Shown here: positions 42,097-50,682 of the stretch, one piece after another
How the letters are laid out: every line of letters starts with the position of its first letter
Position numbering within the stretch: position 1 is the stretch's first letter
The notes under the pieces: generated by a model
The model's database searches: none
What the model saw: only the letters and a program-made list of their open reading frames with translations
What the model was told of the DNA's origin: nothing
Assembly: GCA_050246995.1 (NCBI GenBank)
Contig: JBFWVA010000001.1
Span: forward strand, 434,001-498,000
Length of the DNA stretch: 64,000 nucleotides
DNA from: SHVO01 sp050246995
GTDB taxonomy: Bacteria; Pseudomonadota; Alphaproteobacteria; Rhodospirillales; Rhodospirillaceae
Direction of reading: 5' to 3'
Translations under genes and position numbers: made by a program

Positions 42097-43086
42097 ATGC
42101 GCAAGGTAATTGGAGTCGCAACGGTAACGGGGATGTTGATGGCCGGGCTGCCTGCGATGGGCGCCGATACGGCCGATGTTACACAGGCCCAGTTCGACAC
42201 GTGGAAAACCGAGCTCTCCAATTGGGGCCGCTGGGGCAAGGACGATCAGAAAGGCACACTCAATCTGATCACGCCCGAGAAGCGCAAGCAGGCGGCCGCG
42301 CTGGTAAAGGACGGTGTGACCGTCTCTCTGGCCCGCAACCTCGACACCGAGAAGTCCGTCGATAACAGCTCGCCCTTCGAGCGCACCATGAACCCGATCC
42401 GCCCGGCGGCGTCGAGCGACCGGTTCACCATCAATTTCCACGGCAGCGCCCATACGCATATGGACGCCCTGGGTCATCACTTCATCGGCGGCAAGATGTA
42501 TAACGGGTTCAATCGCGATGAATTCGTGACGGAAGCCAAGGGCGCCGAGCGCGGCGCCATCACCACGGCGCAAGACGGCGTGGTGACGCGCGGCATCCTC
42601 ATCGACATTCCGCGCTTGAAGGGTGTCGATTATTTGGAGCCGGGCGTCCGCATCGGCGTGGCCGATATCGAAGCCTGGGAGAAAATGGCGGGCGTCAAGA
42701 TCGGCGCGGGCGATGCGATCTTTGTGCGCACGGGGCGTTGGGCGCGACGCGCGAAAACGGGTCCGTGGAACGTGAACGAGATGATGCCGGGCCTCGCGCC
42801 GGAAGTGCTGCCGTGGCTCAAGGCGCGCGATATCGCGCTGATGGGTACGGAGTACGCCGTGGACGCAACACCGATCCCGAAGACCATCACCAATCCTGAC
42901 GATTACTTGCCGGTTCACAATTTCGTACTGGTGATCCTCGGGATGCCGCTGATCGACAACACCAACCTCGACGCGCTTGCGGCCGCCGCAGCGCAGCGCA
43001 AGCGGTGGGAGTTCATGGTCACAATCGCGCCGCTGCGCATCGAGAACGGCACCGGCTCGCCGGTCAATCCGATCGCGACCTTCTAG
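42097..43086 (+). CDS. Exported cyclase-family (kynurenine formamidase-like) hydrolase
   Basis: 329 residues with signal peptide RKVIGVATVTGMLMAGLPAMGA. The metal-binding core HGSAHTHMDALGHHF corresponds to the HxGTHxDxxxH signature of the cyclase/KynB family. GILIDIPRLKGVDYLEPG, VRTGRWARR and LMGTEYAVDATP follow. This subgroup of ~320 residues is often annotated as cyclase family protein and resembles isatin hydrolase/KynB-like Mn2+ enzymes. It is followed 20 bp later by an exported amidase. A shared periplasmic pathway is inferred. Confidence 0.85.
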   Translation: MRKVIGVATVTGMLMAGLPAMGADTADVTQAQFDTWKTELSNWGRWGKDDQKGTLNLITPEKRKQAAALVKDGVTVSLARNLDTEKSVDNSSPFERTMNPIRPAASSDRFTINFHGSAHTHMDALGHHFIGGKMYNGFNRDEFVTEAKGAERGAITTAQDGVVTRGILIDIPRLKGVDYLEPGVRIGVADIEAWEKMAGVKIGAGDAIFVRTGRWARRAKTGPWNVNEMMPGLAPEVLPWLKARDIALMGTEYAVDATPIPKTITNPDDYLPVHNFVLVILGMPLIDNTNLDALAAAAAQRKRWEFMVTIAPLRIENGTGSPVNPIATF

Positions 43087-43106
43087 CGCTGGGTGCGCCG
43101 GTGGGG

Positions 43107-45356
43107 ATGCGCGCATCGCTGAGCGTTCTTCTGCTGGCGAGCGCGCTGAGCGCGCCGGTACACGGCGCCGAGACCTTCCGCATTGAAGAAGCGACCATTG
43201 AAGATATTCAAGGCGCGATTCAATCAGGCGCGACCACCTGCCAGGAGGTGGTGAGGGCATATATCGCGCGGGCGCGCGCTTATAACGGCATCTGTACAAA
43301 TCTCGTCACACTGGATGGAAAGACCGTGCGAACCGGCGCCGGTGCTGTCCGCGCCGGGGCGCCGCTGAAATATCCAGCGCAAACGAAGGCCGCCGCGAGC
43401 ATCCTGCCTAACCTGGACCAATACACAGGGCCGCCACTTGATCTCGGACGTATGGAGGCCACCGCCTCGGACCCAAGCGTGCAGCAGCAGTACGGCATGG
43501 TGGCGGGCCGTAAGGACGCAGGCGCGATCAACGCGCTGGAGACCTTGAACATCCGCGGCGAGCGCTCGGTAACGTGCAAGGCGACTTGCGACACGCGCCC
43601 AAATAAAGGCCCGAATCCGGCGCATTGCCCCACGCAGTGCGATGCCTTCCGTGGACATCCCGATGCGCTGGAACGCGCCGCCGAGCTCGATGCGCGGTAT
43701 GGACGCACACCCGACCTCGCGAAGCTGCCGCTCTATTGCACAGTGATGACCGTGAAGGACTGGTACGACGTCAAGGACATGCGCTCGACCGGCGGCAACG
43801 ATGTCGCCTATGCCATGGACGCCGCGCCGCGCGATTCCACCGCCGTGCGCCAGGTGCGAGAAAAGGGCGCGATCATTTTCGGGGTGAGTATCGCCGCTGA
43901 AGTTACCCATCTCGCGAGCGGGCCCGAGACTCCGCGCCGGAATTTTGTCGGCGGCGGCGGAAGCATCCGGAGTTCCTGGGCGGGACACGTGTGCAACCCC
44001 TATGATACCGAGCGCTCGGCCGGACCCTCGAGCGGCGGCGCGGGGGCCTCGGTCGCCGCGAACCTCGCCACCTGCTCGATCTGCGAGACCACCAGCGGTT
44101 CGTGCCGCGAGCCGGCCGGACAGAACGCGGCGGTGAGTTTCGTGACCACCAAGGGTCTAACATCCGAAGACGGGACCGCGACCGCACAGCACATCAACCA
44201 CCGCTCGGGCGCCATTTGCCGCACGCTGGGGGATGCGGCCCGCGTGGTGGACGCGATGAGGGACGAAAATTTTTACGATCCCCGGGATATGTTCACCGCG
44301 CTTCCCGCCGCGTTACGGCCGGCAGCGCCCTACGCGAGCTTCGCACACACAAATGGCGCGAAAACCCTCGCCGGTATGCGTATCGGGATTGTACGCGAAC
44401 ATATGGTCAAACACGCCGCCAACGACGGCGCGATCACGGACCTCATCGACGCCGAAGTGAAGAATGTGCTGCGCGACAAGTTGGGCGCGGAGATCGTGGA
44501 ATCCCTCGATCCCAAATGGCCGGACGACGCCGGCGTGCCCAACATGACCACCACGTTTCAGGATGCGCTGGCGGAAATCCTACCGGTCAACGCCCCGGAA
44601 TACTTCCACCAAATGGAAGGCGATACACCGGAGTTCGCGGTGCCGGGTTACGACGTGCGCACGCGCGACTATCTCGTCGCGCTGTCGCTGCACCGCGCGC
44701 CCCTGTCACCGAAGCTTAACCTGCGCCGTCTGACGGCGGGCCTCGACAACACCGAGCGCGACGCCTTCATGATGGCGCGCTATCTGGCCGAGCGCGGCGA
44801 CACAAAAATCAAAACATGGGCGGACTATGCCGCGCATTCCAAATGGCGGGCGGAGGATATCGCCGCCGGATCGCGCAACGCCGCGGCGCGCAACGTGCAA
44901 GACCTGCGCGCGACGCAAGGCATCGACCGGATGAAAATGCAGACCGTGATCCGCATGGTGGTCGGCAAAGTGATGCGGGAGAATAAGCTCGATGTCCTGG
45001 TGCATCCCAACATGGGCGTACCCCAATGGAAAATCGGCACCGACCGAGAACCGGTGATCGACGGACGCGCCGCGGCGGGGCCTTGGCTCACGGATACCAT
45101 GGGCGCCCCGGAGATCGCCGTGCCAGCGGGTTACAATCAAATCGTCTATGACGCGCGTTATGTATTGAGCGCGGATAAAAAGAGCTACGCGCTGGTTACG
45201 GGTAGCGAAAAAACCCTGCTCAATCACCCGATGCCGGTGAGTTTGCTGTTCTGGGCCGGACCCGGCGAAGAGGCAGCGGTCTTGAAAGCGGCAGGCGCCT
45301 ATGAAGCCGCCACCCGTCACCGCGTCCCGCCGCCGCAGTTTGGTGCGGTGAAATAA
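43107..45356 (+). CDS. Exported amidase-signature enzyme with a Cys-rich insertion
   Basis: 749 residues from ATG 43107; an upstream in-frame ATG lies inside the preceding gene. Signal peptide MRASLSVLLLASALSAPVHG. The amidase triad is visible: Lys217 (MTVKDWYDV), cis-Ser in GPSSGGAGAS (~308-309) and nucleophile Ser332 in ETTSGSCREP. Usual amidases are 450-550 residues. Here residues ~110-215 form an insertion with Cys pairs (VTCKATC, HCPTQC, LYC) that may form disulphides in the periplasm, and the C-terminal half is also long. It hydrolyses an amide; the substrate is unknown. It is likely cotranscribed with the cyclase gene. Confidence 0.87.
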   Translation: MRASLSVLLLASALSAPVHGAETFRIEEATIEDIQGAIQSGATTCQEVVRAYIARARAYNGICTNLVTLDGKTVRTGAGAVRAGAPLKYPAQTKAAASILPNLDQYTGPPLDLGRMEATASDPSVQQQYGMVAGRKDAGAINALETLNIRGERSVTCKATCDTRPNKGPNPAHCPTQCDAFRGHPDALERAAELDARYGRTPDLAKLPLYCTVMTVKDWYDVKDMRSTGGNDVAYAMDAAPRDSTAVRQVREKGAIIFGVSIAAEVTHLASGPETPRRNFVGGGGSIRSSWAGHVCNPYDTERSAGPSSGGAGASVAANLATCSICETTSGSCREPAGQNAAVSFVTTKGLTSEDGTATAQHINHRSGAICRTLGDAARVVDAMRDENFYDPRDMFTALPAALRPAAPYASFAHTNGAKTLAGMRIGIVREHMVKHAANDGAITDLIDAEVKNVLRDKLGAEIVESLDPKWPDDAGVPNMTTTFQDALAEILPVNAPEYFHQMEGDTPEFAVPGYDVRTRDYLVALSLHRAPLSPKLNLRRLTAGLDNTERDAFMMARYLAERGDTKIKTWADYAAHSKWRAEDIAAGSRNAAARNVQDLRATQGIDRMKMQTVIRMVVGKVMRENKLDVLVHPNMGVPQWKIGTDREPVIDGRAAAGPWLTDTMGAPEIAVPAGYNQIVYDARYVLSADKKSYALVTGSEKTLLNHPMPVSLLFWAGPGEEAAVLKAAGAYEAATRHRVPPPQFGAVK

Positions 45357-45405
45357 CGGCAAACCGTGAATAACGGACCTTTCACAATCTCTTTCTTTGA
45401 GACCG

Positions 45406-45434
45406 GGGCGAGTTGGGGTATCACCCTCGCCCCT
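45406..45434. terminator. Hairpin after the amidase gene
   Basis: 8-bp perfect stem GGGGCGAG/CTCGCCCC (45406-45413 with 45427-45434) with an inner GGT/ACC pair, 49 bp after the amidase stop and just before the MFS start. Only TT follows, so it could be a weak terminator or a leader hairpin for the MFS gene. Confidence 0.45.
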
Positions 45435-45452
45435 TAGCGCGTTGTGATCTCG

Positions 45453-46697
45453 ATGACGTCTTCAGCCTCTCCTCGTCCGCCCACTCGTCCGTTGATCGGA
45501 CCAGAGCTCGGTTTCCGGGAGTTCGTGGCGTTGATCGCCGCGCTGATGGGCGCCAACGCACTTGCCATCGACATCATGCTGCCGGCCCTGCCGGCCATCG
45601 GCGACGCGGTCGGCATCCCCACCGAGAATGACAGGCAGTGGATCATCACGGCTTTCATGTTGAGTTTCGGCGTGGGGCAAATTCTGTATGGGCCCCTCTC
45701 CGATCGTTTTGGACGCAAACCGATCCTGTTGATCGGCCTTGTGATCTATACGCTGTTCGGCATCCTCGCGACCTTCGCCTATTCGTTCGAGACCCTGATC
45801 ATCGCGCGCATGGGTCAGGGATTGGGAGCGGGCGCGACGCGCGTGCTGGCGGTATCGATCGTGCGCGACCGATTCGCCGGACGTCAGATGGCGCGCGTGA
45901 TGTCGCTGGTGTTCATCGTGTTCCTGGCGATCCCGGTGATCGCGCCCTCCGTCGGAACAGCGATCCTGCTCATCGCTCCATGGCGCTGGATCTTCGGCCT
46001 GCTCGCAATCTTCGGCGGGATATTGTTCACCTGGTCGGTGCTGCGCCTGCCGGAGACGCTGCATCCTGAAGATACTCGTCCCTTCTCGATGAAAGCGATC
46101 GTCAACGCCTTCCGCTTGACGCTGACCACACGCCAGTCGGTGGGCTATATGACGGCGATGAGCTTCGCCTTCGGCGGACTGCTCGGTTTCATCAATTCGG
46201 CGCAGCAAGTGTTCGCGGGGCCGTTGAACGCCGCGAAGCTGTTCCCTGTGATCTTCGCCGGCACAGCCATCTCGCTCGCCATCGCTTCGCTGCTCAATTC
46301 GCGCATCGTCGAACGCTTGGGGATGCGCGTGGTCTCGCATACCGCGATCCTGGGGTATGTATTCTTCACCGGCGCCCACGCCGCGGTCTCATGGCTCGGT
46401 TACGAGACTTTGTTGACGTTCGCCGTGCTGCAAGGCGGAATGATGTTCTGCTTCGGCCTGATGGGATCGAACTTCGGGGCGCTGGCGATGGAACCCATGG
46501 GCCATATCGCGGGCACCGCGTCCTCGGTGCAGGGCTTCTGCTCGACGATTGGCGCCGCTGTCGTTGGGTTCATCATCGGACAGCAATTCGACGGCACGAC
46601 TATTCCGCTGACTCTCGGTTATCTCGCCAGCGGCATCGCGGTGCTGTCGGTGGTCCTGATCACCGAGAAAGGCCGCATCCTGCGGCCATCGTACTAG
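45453..46697 (+). CDS. Bcr/CflA-type MFS drug efflux transporter
   Basis: 414 residues from ATG 45453; a GTG 9 bp upstream (45444) is an alternative. Twelve helices. ALAIDIMLPALPAIGDAVG in helix 1, LYGPLSDRFGRKPILLIGL (MFS motif A) and GQGLGAGATRVLAVSIVRDR (helix 4) are Bcr/CflA signatures. Family members export bicyclomycin, chloramphenicol, sulphonamides or peptides by H+ antiport. A link to the preceding exported hydrolases is not evident. Confidence 0.9.
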   Translation: MTSSASPRPPTRPLIGPELGFREFVALIAALMGANALAIDIMLPALPAIGDAVGIPTENDRQWIITAFMLSFGVGQILYGPLSDRFGRKPILLIGLVIYTLFGILATFAYSFETLIIARMGQGLGAGATRVLAVSIVRDRFAGRQMARVMSLVFIVFLAIPVIAPSVGTAILLIAPWRWIFGLLAIFGGILFTWSVLRLPETLHPEDTRPFSMKAIVNAFRLTLTTRQSVGYMTAMSFAFGGLLGFINSAQQVFAGPLNAAKLFPVIFAGTAISLAIASLLNSRIVERLGMRVVSHTAILGYVFFTGAHAAVSWLGYETLLTFAVLQGGMMFCFGLMGSNFGALAMEPMGHIAGTASSVQGFCSTIGAAVVGFIIGQQFDGTTIPLTLGYLASGIAVLSVVLITEKGRILRPSY

Positions 46698-46709
46698 ACT
46701 CTTTTTGTC

Positions 46710-46759
46710 GGCCGCGCTGGGGCGCAAAAACCGGCCACCACTTTTTGCTGAGCGCGGCC
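46710..46759. repeat. Palindromic element with AAAACCG...CACTTTT core, copy C
   Basis: GGCCGCGCT pairs with AGCGCGGCC, and inside GCAAAAA pairs with TTTTTGC, around CCGGCCACCAC. It lies between the convergent MFS and tamB genes and ends at the first base of the tamB stop. Core and position parallel copy B. It may terminate both transcripts. Confidence 0.72.
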
Positions 46760-49700
46760 TAGTAATCCTTCCGCCAAAAGACGCCGATGTCGGCGCCCGT
46801 GACGTCGCTGGTCGTGGACTTAAGCGAAAATGAGCGCGAGATGCGCCATTCCACCACGATCTCGCGTTCCTGCTCGGTCAGGCTCTGGCCGACGCTGACG
46901 TAGAGATTGCGGCCGATCTGGCGGCCCACCATGACGGAATTGCCTTCGGCGCCGGAACTGACATCAATGCCCAACGTGCGGCGCAAGACACCGTTGATGC
47001 CACCGTTGGAGATGCCCGCGAGGTCCGACGCGGCGCTGGCGAGCTGGATGGATTCGATAGGACCGAGCTCACCCGTGCCTTTGCGGAACAGGAGACGTGC
47101 GAGGATTTCGTCGCGCGGCAAAGCTGGACGCGATGAGAGCTGCACCTCAGGCGCGCGGGCGCGGCCGGTGATGTTCACCGTCGCCGTGATATCAGACGCT
47201 TCGCGCACGGCGACGATATTGAGCTGAGGGTCGATCGTCCCGCCGCCCGTGAAGGTCACGGTTCCGCTATCCAGCGTGAACGATTGACCCAAGAAGGAGA
47301 AAGAGCCGCGATCGAGAGTAAGGGTCCCGCGCACATCGGGGACCGCAAGCGATCCGGTCACATTCATTTGGCCGCGCCAAAGTGAATCAAGCCCCTGGCC
47401 TTCGATGCGCATCGGATCGGACGTCGTAACAGCAATATCGACCGCGATGCCCGCGAGCATGCCGTCGTTGCGTACAGGCTCGAACCCCGGAAGCGCGCGC
47501 AAAAGCGGAATCTCGGGCATATAGCTGCCCCCGAGTCGCACGAGCGAATTCACCATGGCGACATTGCCTTTGAACACACCGGCGGCGAAGGGGCCGGTGT
47601 AGGTGATCTTGCCGGTCGCGGCGGCGATCACATCGTCGCGGTGAAGGACATCGAGGCGCGACATGTCGGCCGTGATGTCCGCGGTCAGGCTCTCGTCGTT
47701 GGCGACGCGCCCCGACAGCGTCACCGTGCCGTCGTTCATGTCCTGCGCATTCATCGATAGCGTGAAGCCACCTTTCCCGTCCCCGCCGATGGCCGCATCG
47801 ATATTGCGTAGCGCGGTGCCGCCGACAAGGTTCTCATAGGTGCCATTGGTGACGTTGAACGTACCGGCAAGGACAGGCGCGTCGAGCGTGCCGGACAAGG
47901 CCGCGTCAATCACCACATCCCCGGCGAGAACGTTCACGTCGGCTGGAATGAGACGCCACAGCGGCGTGAGATTGCCCGTCCATTTCAAAGCCGCGCTCAC
48001 GGGCTCGGTCGTGATTAACGCAAAGCGCGCCGCCGAGAGGTTGATGCGCGCGGGCACATCCGCGACCAAGAGCGCAGGTTCTTTCGAGAGACCGCCCGCC
48101 GTCGCATTCACTTTGACCCGTCCATTATTGAGCGCGATGACCGCGGACAGAGCAATGGGCGGCAGGTCTTTCGTTCCCGGCAGCGTGCCCGTGAGGTTGG
48201 CCGCGCCGTTCACGGCGTTCATCGGCCCGGACAGCGTCACATCTCCGCTCACGATTATGGACGTGGTTTGACCCGGAATGGCGGTGAAGGCCGGCAGCGC
48301 GACTTTCTGTGCGTGGAGATTTCCCTCGAAAGTGTCCTTGAGTTTGTTCCAGGTGAAGCCGGCTTGCAGCTCGCCGCCTTTCACCGCGACGCGCGTCGGC
48401 GCGAGAGTCATCGCGTCGGCGCTCGAGATGAGCTGCGTGGGCGCCAGCAGTGCGACTTCGAGATCGCCGTCTTGACCAGCGAGGCGCTGAAACGTGATCG
48501 TCGTAGAGGCGCCGAAGGCGATATCCGTGGCCGAGGTCAGCGCAAACGGCGTATCGCCGGCGCCCTTAGCCTCGGCGACGACCTTCAGCGCTTTCAAATC
48601 ACCGTCAGCGCGGGTGTTGAACGCGGCCAGCGGGCGGTCGAACAGGCGTGCGCCGGTGGCCTGGGCGCGCGTGGAAAGGCGCACGGCGCCGAACAGGTCG
48701 TCAAAACGCCCGGTGAAGGTGAGCGTCTCGGCGACAAGTGCCGCATTCTCCACCGCGCGGCCCGTCAGTGTGACCTCGAGCCGCTGACCGTTCACGGCGC
48801 TGAAAGCCGCAGCAACATCAGCACGACCGGCGGACGCGGCGCCAAAAGCGGTCGTGAGCGGCACGAGATCGCTGACGGGACCATTGAGGCCGCCGGTCAG
48901 CAGCCCGGTTTCCGTCGCGACCTGCAGCCCGCCTGAGAGATCCGTCGTGGGGCTTTTCCATGTGATCGCGGCAATATCGATGACCCCCGCCTTGACCTGC
49001 GACACCTTACCCGAAAATGTGAGTGGGCCGTCGATCCACTGTCCGCTGCCGTCGATCCCCGCTGTGAAGCCTGCCGACGTGCGGTCGAGCGCGACCGCGA
49101 TGATGGCGTCCCGCACGGGCGCGCGCGACAAAAGCACCACGGGAGCGGTTGCCGAAATATCCGCATGGATACCTGCGAGCGGTCCCGTGAGCGTGACATC
49201 GGCTTGCGTGGGTTCTGGTAGGACGGCGCTCGCGGGGGGAAGCGTGACCGTGAGGGTAGAGTTCGCATGATCAAACCGCGGCGCGCGCGACCAAGCGCTT
49301 GCACCGCGGATCACAGCTTCACGAGACCGCGCCGATATGTTCGTGAAACGCGCCTGATCCGCGCCCACGAAGACGTCCGCTTCAAAGTTCAGGTTGCCCT
49401 GCAGAAGAGGACGGATACTGGCCGCCGGCGGAAGCCCCGTCATCGTGAGGGAAAGATGCCCCGCCCCTCCACCGTCCTCGAGGTGATCAAGGCGTAGATC
49501 GACCTCTGTCCGCGACACGGGATCGTTCAAACCCAGGAAACGCGCGCCCCCCTTCAACGAGAGGCGCACCGTTGCCGGAGTCAGCTTCGGCACGAGACCA
49601 AGGCCGCTCACTTCCGCGCGCGCATCTCCAGTCTTCAACGTCGCCGCGTCAAGGACAAGCGTCCCGTCGGGTGAACGGGAGAGCGCGAATGACCATTCAC

Positions 49701-50682
49701 CGGCTTCACCAACTAAGGGGCGCCCCTCCGGCAAAGCAGCCGGAACGCCGTTCGCGGTGCCCGCGCCGGTAACGGCAACAACGCCGCGCGGCGCATCCGT
49801 TTTGGGGCGCGCGCTGATCTGGCCTTCGAGCGACGCGAGTTTGCGGGCATTCAGGGCGAGGTCCTGCGCACGGAAATCGATCTGGCCTTCGGGAGATTGA
49901 AGCGTGCCGGCGAGCGCAAGGTCGGCGGTGACAGCGCCGACCTGACCCGCGGGCCCAGAAAAACACACCGTTTCGCTGCGACAGTTCAGCTTCAATGCAC
50001 CGGAGAGCGCGTTCGTACGATTGTTGATGGTGACCGCGCCGGTCGCCGTGACGGTTTCAGCGGCCGCATTCAGTTGCGCGACGACGGCGTTGCGGCCAGC
50101 GGCGAACTTGAGTTCAACGGAGCCCCGCTCGCGCCGCAAACGCCCGTCCAGCGACAGCGTGTGCAGCTTGCTTGCCGGATCATCCTGAAGACTGGCGCTC
50201 AGGGTCGCGTCGATCGCGCGGCCCATGACCGGCGGATCGAGCAACAGGACCTCGACGCGCGCATCCCTCACGGTGATACGCGCCAGCGCTCGGATGATCC
50301 CGTCCACCGTGGGCGGCGGTGACGCCAGCCGATCGGGCGGCGCGCTCACCGGCTGACGATGCATGTGCGCCGTGCCGGCCACGGCGCTGTCGACTTCAAT
50401 GTTTCCGGTCAGGAGCGCGCCCGGACGCAAGCGCAGTTCAAGGCGATCGAGCGTAAGCCAAATCCCTTCGCGGTCGCTTACGGTGATCCCGGACCAGACA
50501 ATATGCGAGGGCCACGCGCCGCCAACGTCTTTCACCGTGATCGTCTGATCGCTGCCGCCGAGCGCGCGCGTGATGCGGTCGGTCAGGAAACGCTGGCTGC
50601 CGGGCGCCGAAACAAAAAGTGTAACGCCCGCACCCAGCAGAGCCACGGCGATCAGAACAGCGGCAATGAGCTTCATGCGCAT
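46759..50682 (-). CDS. tamB: Translocation and assembly module subunit TamB
   Basis: 1307 residues from ATG 50682, whose first base is the last of the tamA stop (TAATG). A second ATG follows two codons later. One N-terminal membrane anchor (KLIAAVLIAVALLGAGVTLF) precedes a very long beta-rich periplasmic region with the taco/AsmA-like groove pattern. The C-terminal DUF490 domain is clear: LDRGSFSFLGQSFTLDSGTV, NIVAVREASDITATVNITG, QLSSRPALPRDEILARLLF and EWRISRSFSLKSTT. Together with TamA it bridges inner and outer membranes for outer-membrane protein insertion and/or phospholipid transport. Confidence 0.95.
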   Translation of the reverse strand: MRMKLIAAVLIAVALLGAGVTLFVSAPGSQRFLTDRITRALGGSDQTITVKDVGGAWPSHIVWSGITVSDREGIWLTLDRLELRLRPGALLTGNIEVDSAVAGTAHMHRQPVSAPPDRLASPPPTVDGIIRALARITVRDARVEVLLLDPPVMGRAIDATLSASLQDDPASKLHTLSLDGRLRRERGSVELKFAAGRNAVVAQLNAAAETVTATGAVTINNRTNALSGALKLNCRSETVCFSGPAGQVGAVTADLALAGTLQSPEGQIDFRAQDLALNARKLASLEGQISARPKTDAPRGVVAVTGAGTANGVPAALPEGRPLVGEAGEWSFALSRSPDGTLVLDAATLKTGDARAEVSGLGLVPKLTPATVRLSLKGGARFLGLNDPVSRTEVDLRLDHLEDGGGAGHLSLTMTGLPPAASIRPLLQGNLNFEADVFVGADQARFTNISARSREAVIRGASAWSRAPRFDHANSTLTVTLPPASAVLPEPTQADVTLTGPLAGIHADISATAPVVLLSRAPVRDAIIAVALDRTSAGFTAGIDGSGQWIDGPLTFSGKVSQVKAGVIDIAAITWKSPTTDLSGGLQVATETGLLTGGLNGPVSDLVPLTTAFGAASAGRADVAAAFSAVNGQRLEVTLTGRAVENAALVAETLTFTGRFDDLFGAVRLSTRAQATGARLFDRPLAAFNTRADGDLKALKVVAEAKGAGDTPFALTSATDIAFGASTTITFQRLAGQDGDLEVALLAPTQLISSADAMTLAPTRVAVKGGELQAGFTWNKLKDTFEGNLHAQKVALPAFTAIPGQTTSIIVSGDVTLSGPMNAVNGAANLTGTLPGTKDLPPIALSAVIALNNGRVKVNATAGGLSKEPALLVADVPARINLSAARFALITTEPVSAALKWTGNLTPLWRLIPADVNVLAGDVVIDAALSGTLDAPVLAGTFNVTNGTYENLVGGTALRNIDAAIGGDGKGGFTLSMNAQDMNDGTVTLSGRVANDESLTADITADMSRLDVLHRDDVIAAATGKITYTGPFAAGVFKGNVAMVNSLVRLGGSYMPEIPLLRALPGFEPVRNDGMLAGIAVDIAVTTSDPMRIEGQGLDSLWRGQMNVTGSLAVPDVRGTLTLDRGSFSFLGQSFTLDSGTVTFTGGGTIDPQLNIVAVREASDITATVNITGRARAPEVQLSSRPALPRDEILARLLFRKGTGELGPIESIQLASAASDLAGISNGGINGVLRRTLGIDVSSGAEGNSVMVGRQIGRNLYVSVGQSLTEQEREIVVEWRISRSFSLKSTTSDVTGADIGVFWRKDY

